From contig JAPYMA010000388.1 in assembly GCA_035041965.1 (NCBI GenBank), forward strand, positions 62,001 through 126,000: 64,000 nucleotides of DNA, read 5' to 3'. The notes beneath the pieces were generated by a model that was not told the origin of the DNA, made no database searches, and worked only from the letters and a program-made list of their open reading frames with translations. Shown piece after piece: positions 1 to 12,600 of this stretch; position 1 is the stretch's first letter, and each line of letters begins with the position of its first letter. The DNA comes from Anisakis pegreffii. Its lineage: Eukaryota > Nematoda > Chromadorea > Rhabditida > Anisakidae. The position numbers and the translations under genes were made by a program.

Positions 1-93
1 ATTGGTGCCGACAAGATTGAGAAGATGTTTTTTGAAGCAACCTTTGGTGGAACACCAATCGAAAAATTAATTTCTAAAATGTACAAACGATGA
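1..93 (+). CDS. 3' terminal exon of an NR2E-like nuclear hormone receptor (C-terminal end of ligand-binding domain)
   Basis: The + strand is open from base 1 to a TGA at 91-93 and gives 30 residues. They contain FFEATFGGTPIEKLISKMYK, which resembles the helix 11-12/AF-2 end of NR2E receptors (tailless/TLX and PNR end in FF..T.G..P...L..DMYK). In nematodes this group includes nhr-67 and fax-1, transcription factors acting in neurons. Only the tail is inside the window, so the DNA-binding domain, the splice acceptor of this exon and the exact orthologue cannot be seen. The F-F, T-P and M-Y spacing and the stop straight after MYKR support a true C-terminus. Family assignment is by pattern recognition on a short stretch. 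No clear AATAAA was found just downstream. Confidence 0.55.
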   Translation: MGADKIEKMFFEATFGGTPIEKLISKMYKR

Positions 94-513
94 AATTGTA
101 AAAATATACGTTTACTCACGTTGTGTATCACTAACTATTACACTTATTTTTTAACAGCCACTTGTAATGAAAAAGATATATTTGTACAACAATTCATAAC
201 AGACATTGATAGTTGTATGTCCAATGATATGTATATTAATGAATATGCAGCAATTAACTCTTTTTATTCGTTTTGATCTGCACAGCGATCAATTGCAGTC
301 CGGTTCAAAACCTACCAACGGATTATCGGTGTCGAAAAGAGTATTCCACTCTTGGAATGTTATCTTCTTTCAGCGACAGTTTGAATCTTCATCAGAAACA
401 GATTCATCAACTTTAAACGGTTTCATTGGTCTCACAGAACGCACCGATTAACTGATCCCCTTCATCGACATACCGTTTTCGATATGCTCGAATTATCTGT
501 TTAGATACCTGTA

Positions 514-662
514 CAGTAGTGATGGGGTACGAGCGAAATTTCTGTAGGTCAGAATCCGATCGATTTGGCATTTCGGTATTCCGACAGTCAGAATTCCAAC
601 CGACTCCCCGAATTGCTCGATCGGAATTCCGACCGACTGTCGGTCGGATTCCAGCACTACTG
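514..662. mobile_element. Short palindromic hAT-like MITE (degenerate)
   Basis: The 149-bp unit starts CAGTAGTGATGG and ends, on the complementary strand, CAGTAGTGCTGG, so it has CAG...CTG ends with near-perfect terminal inverted repeats. Inside there is a perfect hairpin, TCCGACCGAC (628-637) against GTCGGTCGGA (639-648) with one base between. Local base composition is more GC-rich than its surroundings. Flanking 8-mers (TACCTGTA and TACGGTAT) do not form a clean target duplication, so the element is old, or its ends are slightly misplaced. It has no coding capacity; any movement would have depended on a transposase encoded elsewhere. Confidence 0.5.
628..648. repeat. Perfect 10-bp-arm hairpin inside the MITE
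   Basis: TCCGACCGAC pairs with GTCGGTCGGA around a single central T. It is the core of the palindromic element at 514-662. Confidence 0.7.
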
Positions 663-895
663 TACGGTATGGAAACGGATAAACTGATAATGAAAGAATA
701 AGACATTTCCGAAATACTATCATAATTCCATTGGCGAATCATCAGAACGAAAATATTGCCCACATGAAATGTAATTCAAGAGCCCAGAGACGAACTAAAA
801 AAGTGTCAAGTCATGTTCCAACCGATTCGAACTCATTTCTTCTGCATGCATGTTTCCTGATCGATGCCCAGCTTTTGATATAAGTTTTCGATATA

Positions 896-901
896 TTTAT
901 T
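896..901 (-). promoter_or_regulatory. Poly(A) signal of the secreted-protein gene
   Basis: AATAAA on the minus strand, about 110 nt beyond the stop codon at 1012-1014. Confidence 0.55.
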
Positions 902-1011
902 GATATTCTGGCAGAGTATATTACCCTTACTATACATACAAACACCTATGTTCAGCACCATCCATCATACAGATACAGTGAAATTTCTGAATGGAAGAAT
1001 GACAAGATTGG

Positions 1012-4000
1012 TTACCAGAAGGGATGCAAAGAAAATTTGCTTTGATTAGTGCTGAATGGTTTTGCTGCAGAGAGGGTTTTCAAGTGATCTGGAAAGACTG
1101 ATGGCTGAATAGGTTGAAGCAATGGAAGAAGTTGAACATTTGTGTTAGGCATTGGTAATAATGGCAGTTGTTGAGGTATTGGCTGGCCTTGCAGCAGATT
1201 GAAGGGTTGAGCAAGTGCGGGTGCTGATAGTGGATTCGTTGGAAGAGAAGGTAATCCGAAAAGCGCGCCGTTGTTCAACCACGCCTGCGGTGGCGATAAG
1301 ACATTGGTACCAATGTTCCATGCGCTTCTAGTCCGATTGGTATTGCGATAATCTGAAATATGCAAATGAGTATTTGCGTGAACACTAGACGTTCACTGCT
1401 TTCAGTACACCTCTTCACACACAAAATGAAACTGTATGTGACGAGACTGATCACTTTTCAAGAGACATCGCTCAACTTCCAGCTAACAAAACACACTATG
1501 AAAGATACTTTAAGCAAGAATTTGAATGAAAATGACAAATTTTTTACAAATTTCTTGAGAATTGTTGATATTATTCTGTTATACTATACGATTTTCCGAA
1601 GTATTCGGTGAACGATTCTTGACGATTTGTACTTTCTGGTCGAGCTTTCAAAGCGTTTGTTACGTAAAATGATTAGTGGAAAGCATTCGTTTAGTTGTAT
1701 TACAGTGGCAGATTGTCAAGTTATCGTTAATCATCGGTCAGTTGATCATCAGCGTTATGTTTTGACTCACATTTGTATTAGAGCATTATGTACGAGAGTG
1801 AGTGATGAAGCATTCAAATATCAACGAATACGAGGTGTTTTGTTGGTGTGGTAAGCATGCTCAACAAGGAAATACCTGATTAAAGAGTGAACCGACTTTT
1901 AAAAACATTCATGCATTCGAAATTGGTGTAGCTGTGAGAAACACAGAACTCATTGGTGATTCGAAGAGAAACTGTGAAACAGAATTACTTTGCAAAATAA
2001 AGAGTTCTAGTTATCTGTAATAGTAATTCTGAGCTGATAGTAATTATCAAGTCTTTAACAGTAATTAACAAGATTGTTTTCAAACCATCATTTCTATTGT
2101 CAAATATTTTCACAATCAGGTGAAATCATCGTGTAGTTCTTTGCTACCTGATCTAAAACGGTTGGTCAATATTTCAGATGAAATGATAATTTTCGAAACT
2201 TTAAAGTCAGCGACCACGTTCAATTCAGTAATTTCACTGAACATCAGTGCATGGATTCCCAGGTCTAACCGAATTATCAGATACTATCAGATAATGACCA
2301 TTCAAAAAAGTGGATGCCTGATGTCAAATACGAGTGATTATGAGATCGAAAATAAACATATCCGTGCATCTGATCGTGAATGGGAATGACCAAAATGAAA
2401 TTGTTCACTGCAGCCTACACACAACGTTGGTGAATTAGTAGTTGATTCGAGAGAACAATAAGCAAGATCATAATGTAATTAGCATACCATTAAAAGGTGT
2501 TTGGAGTGGCAGTAATTGTTGTTGCTGCTGCTGTTGCATTATTTGTGTAGCGTAAGGGTTATACGGTGACTGGTGGTTATAAGCGGTAGGAGTTAGCATT
2601 TCTCTAGTGGTTTCTACCATAGGCGGAGGTGTTGCGAGGATAGGTGGAGCGGTTCGGCGGGGATACACACGTTTGCTGGATGGTAGCGACCGCTGTTGTG
2701 ATCGAATTGAGAATGCTCGGTACGGTGACACTGCCCTCGGTACTGATCGGTCCATGTTTCGTGCACGACTCTGCTTTTAAGAATTTTGAATCTTTTGCAT
2801 CGACATCGCTTTTAGAAAATTTTACTTCAGATTTTCAGGAGCTGTCGTGAAATTTCGTAGAATTCAACGCTCAGATACCATTTTAAAAATATTTTTTGCT
2901 TATGAAATTTGAGTTCGGATAAAAACATGCAAAAGATGTGGAAGTACTTTTTCCGAAAATTTTTCAAAAGTATTTGCTTTCAATTTTCGGAACAAAAATG
3001 GCTTATTGAGTGTTAACAAACCCACTTTTTTGTTCATGTTTTCTGCATCAATCGTTACTTTGGATGTGCGTGTTGAGGATACCTTCAGCAGATCAGAATC
3101 CTCTTTGGAATTTCGTCCATCCGGTTTTTCATAGCTCCTTCAACAAGCCCTCCATGATCCTGTCATCTCAACTCTTGAATATACAGAGTGCAAGTGGGAG
3201 TGTTCTGCTGACCCGAAAACTCAGTGAAACGCTCCCACTCACAATCGGACAAACGAGCGATCAAGTCGCGTTCAATTAACGCAACATGTCATTGCATGTT
3301 ATATCACTACTACTCCTACGGTTACGTAATCCAATGATGTTGGATAATGTTCAGTTGGAATTTCATGGAATCTTTGTTCGATTGTTGGACGTTTTAAATA
3401 CTTCGATGAACCGGTTTCCTCTGGAACGAGAGGGAAAACGTTCCAAGGCGATCCGTTTCGAAGTACCTTCTTTCGAACAAGAAGTACTGAAGATTCGAAG
3501 TGTCACAAGAATGAAGATATTGATCCTGCATGACGTCCACAAGAATCCCATAAGAAATTTCTCACACATCACTCAGAATGTCATAAATATAAATAAAACT
3601 CGATATGGAACAAAACTAACCGTAGAAATGATTTCTTATCAACATTATTGGTCCCAAATTGACGCTTTGGTGCTACTGCTGGCTTTACCCGACTGACGTT
3701 TCGTTTTAATTGCAGAATTAATTCCTCCAAATCTGCATCCTTCAGGTTGCTTTCTCGAAGTAACTCGACTAATTTTTTTAGATTTGGTATTTTCTTATCA
3801 ACAGCACTACCTTTTTGCGATGCTTTACCAACCTGAAATAATAATTTTGAAAGAACGCATAAATCATCAAATATAATCGGGGATTCAATCGATATATCAG
3901 AGGAGGCATTTTGGACTTGAGTTGTCGCTTTCTAGTTGGAATGCAGACATCGCATCTGTTCATCAGTGATAGATGAACTGTGATAACTGGTGCCGTTATT

Positions 4001-7000
4001 CGAAAAGTTCAAAATGAGATACGCTGCGGACGACTCAAAGTCGATTCACTCAAAATCAGAAGGAAAAGTGTCAGTATAGAATCAGTTGCACTGATCGGTT
4101 GTGGCATAAATGCATAATTGAAAAATTCGTGAGAGATACAATGGATTTGTTCTCATTGATGATTTGCTGAGGTTCTTTGTCTTCACTGAACTCTTTCGTT
4201 ACTTCGTCGTAATATTCGTCTTCATCGTGACGAGACGAACCATCCACACTGCTCGCGATTGAGTTCTCTTTTATGGACGGTTCGATTTTAGTTTCAGTTA
4301 TATTTTCTAATGTCTGAAATATTTCAGCATACATTCAGTTGATGTTCTCTTAGATACAACCCGGTCTCATTGCGTATTGAAAGTAAGACCAAGTGGAATA
4401 ATGTAAAGGGACATTCCATTATAGAACATGCTCTTGCTTACAATTAGGTGATTATTAATACAGGAACATTCGAAATATCAAATAAAGTGATAGTGAAGGT
4501 GTAGAATGAAGTCCAATGTAGAACTGCGACTCAACTCATGAAGCACTCAACTTCATTGAACATACTGAGTGTTCAAAGCCTACGAATCTGTGAAAATCAA
4601 CCAACTTCATCTGGGAATAACGTTATCGGTTCTTGCGATGTGGTTTCGGTTGGAATTTGAGTTGATGGCGGATCAGTATGAGTGACGGCAATTATTGAGT
4701 GTTCTGTCGTTGTACTTTTTTGTTCATTAGTATCGTAGTCATCTGGATCAGGTGCTGGGAACTGTTTACCCAGTTTACTAAATTCAGCCTCTTCGACGCC
4801 AAGCGACGAAAATCGATTCGGCGTTAACGTACCACCCAGTGAACCTGAATGACTCGAAATTTTTTCGCGTTCGTATAAAAGTTGCTGTCTTAAAAGGAAA
4901 TTCTAGTTTTTGATTAGCATGTACGGCGCTGAATTGAAGAAAAAAAATGGACGGAAGAGGCCTAACAGTGAGAAATTACAACAGTTAAGAGCACGTGTAA
5001 AAAATTCACCGAGCATAACAAACCTGTTCCACCAAGACCACTTCCGAGCCGTGGTAATTGACCGGGAAGAGCACCGGCAGTCAAGAGTCTATCTTGCATT
5101 TCGCGTTGGGTCTGTAATAGACATCAGTCGACTCATTATCTATCATTTAATTATCACTTAATTATTCCATCGATCGCTTCAACAAAAACCATTCTATGCA
5201 ACATTGTGTGAAGGCCCATCCATCATCTGAGAAAGTTCTCTGTCGAAGTGCAACGAGCAGCGAATAAATGCACTGACAAATCGATAGCTGTTCGGAACAT
5301 CAGTAGCCGAAGCTCATGTTGCTTATAGAAGTGACTTTTTTCAGTGAGTCGAATGAGGAAACTTCACAGACAAATTTACGTTTATCCGCTATTAAAGTTG
5401 AAGCAATTTCGAATAATCACTCAGCGTTCCTCTTTATAAATTCTACTATTCAAACAATCCAAACTGCCTTGCTGTTTTTTGCAACGAAGTTTCATGTTAC
5501 ACAAATGAATTACCGCATCTGAATGGCTGAATGAAACCTGTCAAATGAACATTATAGTGATGATGAATGACCGTCTTGAATTAAAATACGTGTCATATTG
5601 AAAAACTTTTGAGGCAAAAAACGACGTTAAAACACTGAACTAGATCCTTTACTAATCACAATTATGTATGTTCAAATAGTCATTTCCCTCAGAAAGCATT
5701 TAGATTTGAAGATTCCTCGAGGCAAATTGCATGAATTAGCCATCTCAATCTATGCAAAAATTTTGAAGAATGTCTTGAATTGCATCTAATAAAGAAAGGA
5801 AGGATATCATCGCTGAGAAATATGAAGCATTACTGCACTATGAAAGCATTCATTTGATTTGAACGCATGTACCATTTTTAATGATTCTTTTCAGAGAAGC
5901 ACATCACTCAATATCGACAAAAAACGCGAAATAGGCATTCAATATCAATAACGATTAGAGAATTAAGCATTTTTTCTAAAACCAATGTTCACACTTTTTC
6001 ACATTTCTGTTCCACTTTTTTTTTTCTCGAAAACTGGTTCACTGTCGCAGTTCGTTAGAATTGTCTTCGTGAATGACGGCCAACACAAAAATAAATTCAT
6101 CAGTAATGATTGAATAGGTAATTGATGCCGATGGTGAAATTCAAACGAGATTTCATGCCATCGATAGGGCTCATTTCGTTGATTACAATTCAAATACTTA
6201 CAACTTTTTAAGCGGTTACACTGAACGTTGAGTGCAACGAGCGACGAATTGAAAGAGTGATATTGAATGATAATAATACATTGACATACGTTTAGAAGAT
6301 TTTCGGCAGCTAAACTGAACCATTTACCTTCTGACGCTTGATTCAATATGCCGACACCTGTACCGGTTAATTGTAACGCGTTTTGAGCCAGCTGATACAC
6401 TGAATTTGATGTCATTTATTCATGAGAATTTATTCATCAGTTACCGCTGAATAAGAATATCCTACGAGACATAAAATGATCGATTTCGGAGGAGCTATTC
6501 GAAAGATATTACCTGTGCAAGAATGGCGCTTTATTTGAGGAGAAATGGCATTTCATATTTTGAAGTGAAATCTCGTTTGAAATCTTTATCGGTTCTCCTC
6601 GAAATCTCTTTGATAATAGCATATTACACTAATGAGACGTAATCAGAGCATAAATGAAAATGACCGGATGCTTGAAATAAATAATTTTTCTTTCACGGAG
6701 TATTTCGATTGGGAATCTTATTTCGCATCAGTTTTGCGTGCATTGAATCATTTATCAACAGATCAACGCCGATATATTTTATCAGTCGTTTGATTCGCAA
6801 CTAATTGGATAACAGGAACATGAATCAGATGATGTATGCTATTTTGCAAATGATCTTGAAGATGCTCGCAATTGTTTTGTTTGCGATCACTTTCTCCTGT
6901 TCTGTTTGTATGTTGTCCTCAGAGATAACCCGATCTGTATACTTATCCCAACGGTCACATCGCTGATCATATTCTTAGTAACCAGTTTGCATTTTCAACA

Positions 7001-8122
7001 TATTCTCAGCCGTTTCTTATCAAATTATCTAATAGTGTTGATTACGCATATTCAAACTGGTGTGATAATTCAACTGCGAAACTGCCTCGTAAGTCAAATG
7101 GAATGTGGCCGAATATCAAAAATAATAAAATCACTGAATGGATCGGGTTTTCTCAAAAGTTAGCACTTACTTGATCTGAGAACGTAACTCTGTACAATAC
7201 GGCTATGTGAGAAGAGTATGAGTGACAATGACAATCAACAATACGCGTAATTCGCAAATGACGAAAGTGCCTTGAACTGATTTGCCTTACTCATAATATG
7301 AGTAGTCAATTTAAGAGGAGCGAAGCATTTATGCGAATTCAATCGAAAAATACATTACTGTTTCCACGGATCTAATCAATGAATAATATGTGTTGAAATT
7401 CCTTTTATAAGATGTTTGCCTTCAATTTCAATTTAATCGCCGATTCACTAACGGCTACGATCGAGACAGGAACCGATTTTGTTCCGATGATCCTCACTGG
7501 TACCATTATGTGAAATTATATTCTCAATTAAGATATCCCGACAAGTTTTTCGAAATTTCATTGCATCATTTCACGAAATTTATGAAATTTGCATTTGCTA
7601 AAATTGATTGCGCATTCAATGTCAATGTACAATTCAGAGATCTATCAAAAAGCACAGTTTATCATGAATTAAACATCAGAATTTGCGAGAGCTGAGTGTT
7701 AGTTTACAAGCTTTTCAGGAGAACAATTCCCAGCGCAACTTGGCCCAATTTGTTTTTGGTTAATTCAGTTACTCAACAAATTCGCTATATGAAACACCCT
7801 TCAACGCAAGACGAAATGAAACTGAAACGGGGCCAACGAAAAGTCAAAAGCTTTCATCAGATAATATGGTTTTGATACGGAGCGTGTCTCATAATATCAA
7901 GATCAAAATATGGTGAAATTTGAAAAATCAAGTTCTCAACTTACACGTTCCTATGGCACCAAGTGCCCCGGTACCAGCGGATGCTGCCCCTTGGGCTGCT
8001 GGGCCTAATATTTGAGGTGCAATAATGCTAGATGCCAACGAAGCAATTTCAGCGATTTGAGCATGAGTTATGAATATGAGCTGAACTACGAGAAAGACAT
8101 GTCGGAAGATGGCTGTCGTCAT
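1012..8122 (-). CDS. Secreted nematode protein of unknown function, about 596 aa, nine exons
   Basis: Coding exons on the minus strand are 8122-7945, 6399-6290, 5111-5010, 4884-4606, 4313-4140, 3832-3621, 3137-3026, 2770-2488 and 1352-1012. All junction phases agree and the sum is 1791 nt. The product starts MTTAIFRHVFLVVQLIFITHA, a clear signal peptide; a GTG two codons upstream is not used as the start. A small-residue, Ala/Gly-rich section follows, then a Thr/Ser/Asp-rich acidic section (exons 4-5). A charged helical segment comes next (exon 6, with LKKLVELLRESNLKDADLEE), then an Arg/Pro-rich section with a run of seven Gln, and a hydrophobic Pro/Leu-rich C-terminus ending HPFW. I recognise no named domain. 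Exon 7 (3137-3026) and its AAG acceptor are the weakest part; exon 8 could instead join exon 6 directly through another acceptor. The donor of exon 3 is also a choice between two sites. A cuticle, extracellular-matrix or secreted low-complexity protein is inferred only from signal peptide and composition. Confidence 0.6.
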
Positions 8123-9528
8123 CTTCACAGAGTGATCGGGTTGTATTCTTTGTAAACATTTTATTGTGGTGATGAAGAAGAGCAGTGAAATCTATAAAGC
8201 GATTGTTCGCTGTGGGAGGGAGGGAGTTTGCAAACTGGTTAATGGGCATTTATTTAATCTTTGCGCATAAGGTTTCGTTCAAGGTGATTATCCATCTCAA
8301 CCACAACTTGTTTTATTGTCGAAATATTCTCGTATCGATTTGATCCTCTCAGAATCACCGACGACTCCTCTGTGTGTTCGTGAATCAACACAGTCAACTA
8401 TCGTTTTCATCTCCTCGCGCACAACAATAACAATCGATCATTTCCCGAACACCACCACATTTTCCATATTGCGGGCATATGACGTTTTAGGGCACATCCC
8501 AGTGCATTTTCGATCTTGCGTGCAATTCAGATATATTCACACATATAAGATAATTTACACATACTACAAATTTTTCGATCTTGTGCTCATACATGCTCAT
8601 ACATTCATGTGTCTGTGCTCATTTGAGCGTGGAATAAACTGTTCGCAGAATTTTTTTTCACAACTTGAAGAAACTCTGACTTTTATTTGTTATCGCAGCA
8701 CCTAGCTTTTGGTAGACAATTGCTGACTGATTACGACCTCTATGAATGCTTCCACTATATGAGTTAAACAAAAGAAATTCAAATTCCCATGATGTTTTTA
8801 GTAATGTATTTGCTGAGAAACGTGCTACTTTTTTCAAGACACTAAAAGATAATTATAAGGGCAGAAGAGAGCGCCATTCAAACTCCATGATGATCGGCGC
8901 AGATTTAGTATTCAAGATGTTGGAAGAACTGTAACATTAATTGCCATTTTAACTCATCAGACCGAATTAATGGTTGTATTAGTTTATATCGTATGCTCCA
9001 TTATACTGGGATTTGAGATGTTATACTGATTCTGATTTGTTATTATTATGGATTTATGAACATTTATGAACACGCAGTAATGGCAATGGATGATGGATGG
9101 ATAAATGCACCAGACAGACATAAATAAATATGCTCATAGGCGGATGAAGGCGAAATATGGATTATGCGAACATAACTCACATTCTTAATGAGCCGCGTAA
9201 TAGGGACGATGAATGCTATGCGGGTTGGCATGTTCTATTGACACGCATAATAGGATAGCATAAGCGACACAAGCCTTAACGCTACACTTTTGCACATTGT
9301 TCTTCTGCAACCGACGACGAATACGCAACATACGTTCTATCAAATTTCAGCCTCATTCAACACACTTCCCTTATTTCACTCTTACGTCTGATCATCAAGA
9401 ACTTATTATTTGTGCTCTTTAGGTAATTTTTTGGAACAAGGCATCGATTCCATATGCGTGCTGTTTTTATTTTCACAAATCAGCTGATCTTAAGATCTCA
9501 AATCAACAGCTATAATCATCAGCAAACG
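8123..9528. other. Interval upstream of the secreted-protein gene
   Basis: Should contain the 5' UTR and promoter of the minus-strand secreted-protein gene and the 3' UTR of the next minus-strand gene. Open frames such as 8316-8705 (+) carry no splice or family signal. I see nothing else that I can support. Confidence 0.4.
9466..9471 (-). promoter_or_regulatory. Poly(A) signal for the 9.5-kb minus-strand gene
   Basis: AATAAA on the minus strand about 60 nt beyond the stop at 9529-9531. It supports reading 9529-9661 as a 3' terminal exon. Confidence 0.45.
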
Positions 9529-9661
9529 TCACGACGCGATTGTCATGTCGGTTATGTATGCCCGATGACCGACAGTAATCGAAAAGCGCAAATCGAAAGG
9601 CTGTCTGTAAGGTGGTGCATCCAGCGGATTGTATGGAAGTCGCGATGATAATAGCACCTTT
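9529..9661 (-). CDS. Terminal exon of an unrecognised minus-strand gene
   Basis: A strong acceptor (TTTCTTTCAG) is followed by 43 codons and a TGA, entered in phase 2. The peptide has a coding-like composition with SSRLPYNPLDAPPYRQPFDL and later SITVGHRAYITD. The poly(A) signal at 9466-9471 sits where expected. No domain is recognised and I could not place the upstream exons with confidence. Open frames at 11.0-11.9 kb (-) and a 62-codon frame at 14771-14959 (-) lie in the right direction, but none shows a convincing linked splice pair. Confidence 0.4.
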
Positions 9662-12600
9662 CTGAAAGAAACAGGAAGTATTCATTACTTGACGATCCAT
9701 CAACTTAGTTGTTTCCGTCTAAGTATAGATCACATCAATTATGATGTCGTTGATATTATCGAGATCATATTAATCATGATCGTATTATTATCACAAGATT
9801 TTATCGGTTACTTTTTAAGTCAACGTTTCTTAAACTTTATCAATCTGACTCATAATGATTACATTGATACTTAAGATGCAACACGGAATTAAAGTCCTGA
9901 ATGTTGTTAGTGTCTATCAATGTTGCATGCATGCATTAAAGCACAACAAACGTTAAAGCAATATTAATCGCTGTTCAGTGGCACGATATCTGAATGTGCT
10001 GTCGAGTGCATGCACATATCACCATAAAAACGTTTTTTCAAAGTAACGAATCACTCCCTGGCCAGTTGTCTTAGCAACGATTCATTTCGTGCACAAATTC
10101 ATGTCGTCTATTTGTCACAAAACGTTTGTCACGTAACGCTTTTCTTCGTTCACTTACATTCCAAATATTCAAACTTCAACTTCATTATCATCAAATTTGA
10201 GATCGCCGTTGTACTTCTGACATTATTTGTTGAAATATCAATGGCTGTGCTATTGTTGCGATGAGATTCAGCAACGAATTCAGCAGCAATTGAGACTTCA
10301 CGCTAAAAATAAACCACCATGATATTCATGCGCTTTGAATGGTCGTAAACTGAACAGTTACAGTGATGCGACTCTGAGTACCAATCGAGTTTCATCCTGA
10401 CCCAGTTATGCGAAATTCTCTCACGATCAGAGAAGTTGTTTCAGGTGAAATAAACCTTCTGGTGCTCACGAATTGATTTAGCTAATCAGCAGTCACGATT
10501 AACTACTGATTGATCATAAATTTCTTGTTGCTTCAATAGGCTAAACCGAATTCTTTCTAAAGTAATCGGTGATTAAAAGTGAGTCGGTATAAAATCGTAC
10601 GAAGTAAATTTGCAATACTGAGAATGCATGAAAAGAAGCAACAGCTAGATTTTACTGCTAACGCAAATTAAATGGTTGAAATGAAACCGGTACGATACAT
10701 TTTCGGTGCTAATATCAACGCTCGTCTTTTGTGTTTTAAATTAATATTCGTTAGTGTGTGTTGCACTGAATCCTTTTCTGGCTTTCGTTGGTGAATGTGA
10801 ATCGGAAGTGTTTGTCTTGCCTTCAGGAGATATGCGATTCGCATGTCAACTGAGTTTTAAATTAGTTTCAAAAATTCCGTTTACGTTGCTCCACTAGTAA
10901 AACAGACGAAAAGTAGGGAATTTGCCGCCGTTCAGATGGAAATTGGCATCTTGAAAGACGAATTGAAAAGCATGCCTTCAGTCTACTGCGTCTACGTCGA
11001 AAAGCACTCACGTCCTCATCAGAGCAGTCTATTTTACACTGTTCCCGCAATTTGGTTGGTAAAATCTTTCAAGTAGAAAACATTTGTTTGCGAGGATTTA
11101 CGTAATTTGCTTCGTTGAGGGCGAGCAGTAATTATTTTATGCGTTTCATACTGATTCCGAAGATATTTTGTTTCATATTTTTCGAATGTGCGAAATGCCC
11201 TTTTAGCCAGAAGAAAATTATTAATATTTACAATGCTGCTAAATTGCCTCAGCGATGATTCAGTTGACAAAAAACTGCTGATGACATCGAGATTCAAACT
11301 TTCATTTCACTTTTTCAACTAATCAATTCAATCATTTTTCTGTATTCATTTATTATTTTCTATGCAAACTTAGCGAATGCTCGCAACACAACTGAGAAAT
11401 GAAGTTGCACTCAGCGGACAACTTTTCCAATTGGCTCACTTCTCACGAGCCGTCAATGCAGAAGTCATGCATTTTTAATCATTCGCGAGCATTTCGTACC
11501 CATTCAGTCAAATATATCATCAAATATTACTAAATATTTCGATTTCTCAATATACTCGATATACTCTGAAATTTGATCGATACAGGAACACATTCGACAG
11601 CTCAATTGAAACATGCTGCTGAAAGTCTTTTTTCGTCGAGAAATATGACTCTGAGAAACGTTCGAGCTGTATTATTATTATTCTAGTCCGTAATCTCATT
11701 ACCGCGACGAGGTGTTTTAGTATGAGCGATGATCCATATTCGTTAACTATGCACTGACAGCGAGTGCAGTTGCTTTTTTGTTGAGCAACGCGATAGATAT
11801 AATCAACAACGAATATGCGCAATTCAGTATGAGACTGAACGCAGTGATACAATGCACGCAATGTTTCCGATGGTTGACTCAATCCTTCGCGTTTAACTGA
11901 CTAGTTTTTGACAATTCTTTTTCGCTTGAAACATGATAAATATCAATTCTGTAACTAAAAAAATCTTCGATCAAATAATTTAAGCCATGATTTTATAATC
12001 GAAATTTTGACGCGACGTTTAATCTGCTGATTGATCTGCGTGCCCTCGATCATGTCATTGTTATCGTTCTTGGAAAAGAAATGAAAAAAGACGATTTTTT
12101 GAAGATTCGATTGGCTGATAAATGCTTCTACATATCATTCAGAATAAAATGTTAGAATCGTCATCGCAATGAAGATGGCTTGCCATTTCGTTAACATACC
12201 TGTCAATTCCATGTTCTGTCGTGTGATAACGTAAATTCAAAGATTGTTTTTGATGAAGATAAACTTTCTGTGCATTTCAATTGATTCATTAGGCTACTTG
12301 GGCCAGTGGAAAAGCACCGGTGAAGCGGAAGTATTAATTTGGTGAGGTATCGGGAAGCAGTGCGATGTTTTTAATCAAATTCTGGCGTTTCTATCCGTCA
12401 CCGCGGCATATATCACGTCTTCTCTGCAGCAAGTTCATTTTGCTTCATTTTCTTTGCAGCAATGCTCGTTTATTTATCATTTCAAGTGACAACATTAATT
12501 CAAATGATACCATGACAACGATGAGGTGAAAATTGAGCAACGGTGCTACTCTGGCTTTCAGTTACCGCGGTGAAAACATATTCATTTAGGTTGACGTAGC

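Larger units (their letters stand above)
94..1011. other. Intergenic interval between convergent gene ends
   Basis: Lies between the receptor tail (+) and the last exon of the secreted-protein gene (-). It holds a palindromic hAT-like element at 514-662 and the poly(A) signal of the minus-strand gene at 896-901. No other coding signal is supported; the overlapping open frames at 413-763 on both strands follow the palindromic element rather than a gene. Confidence 0.6.

Noticed and set aside
302..312. tRNA B-box-like GGTTCAAAACC
   Set aside because: No A box, acceptor stem or anticodon arm can be built around it.
8316..8705. 130-codon + strand open frame
   Set aside because: No start context, splice signals or motif; length is within what this base composition gives by chance.
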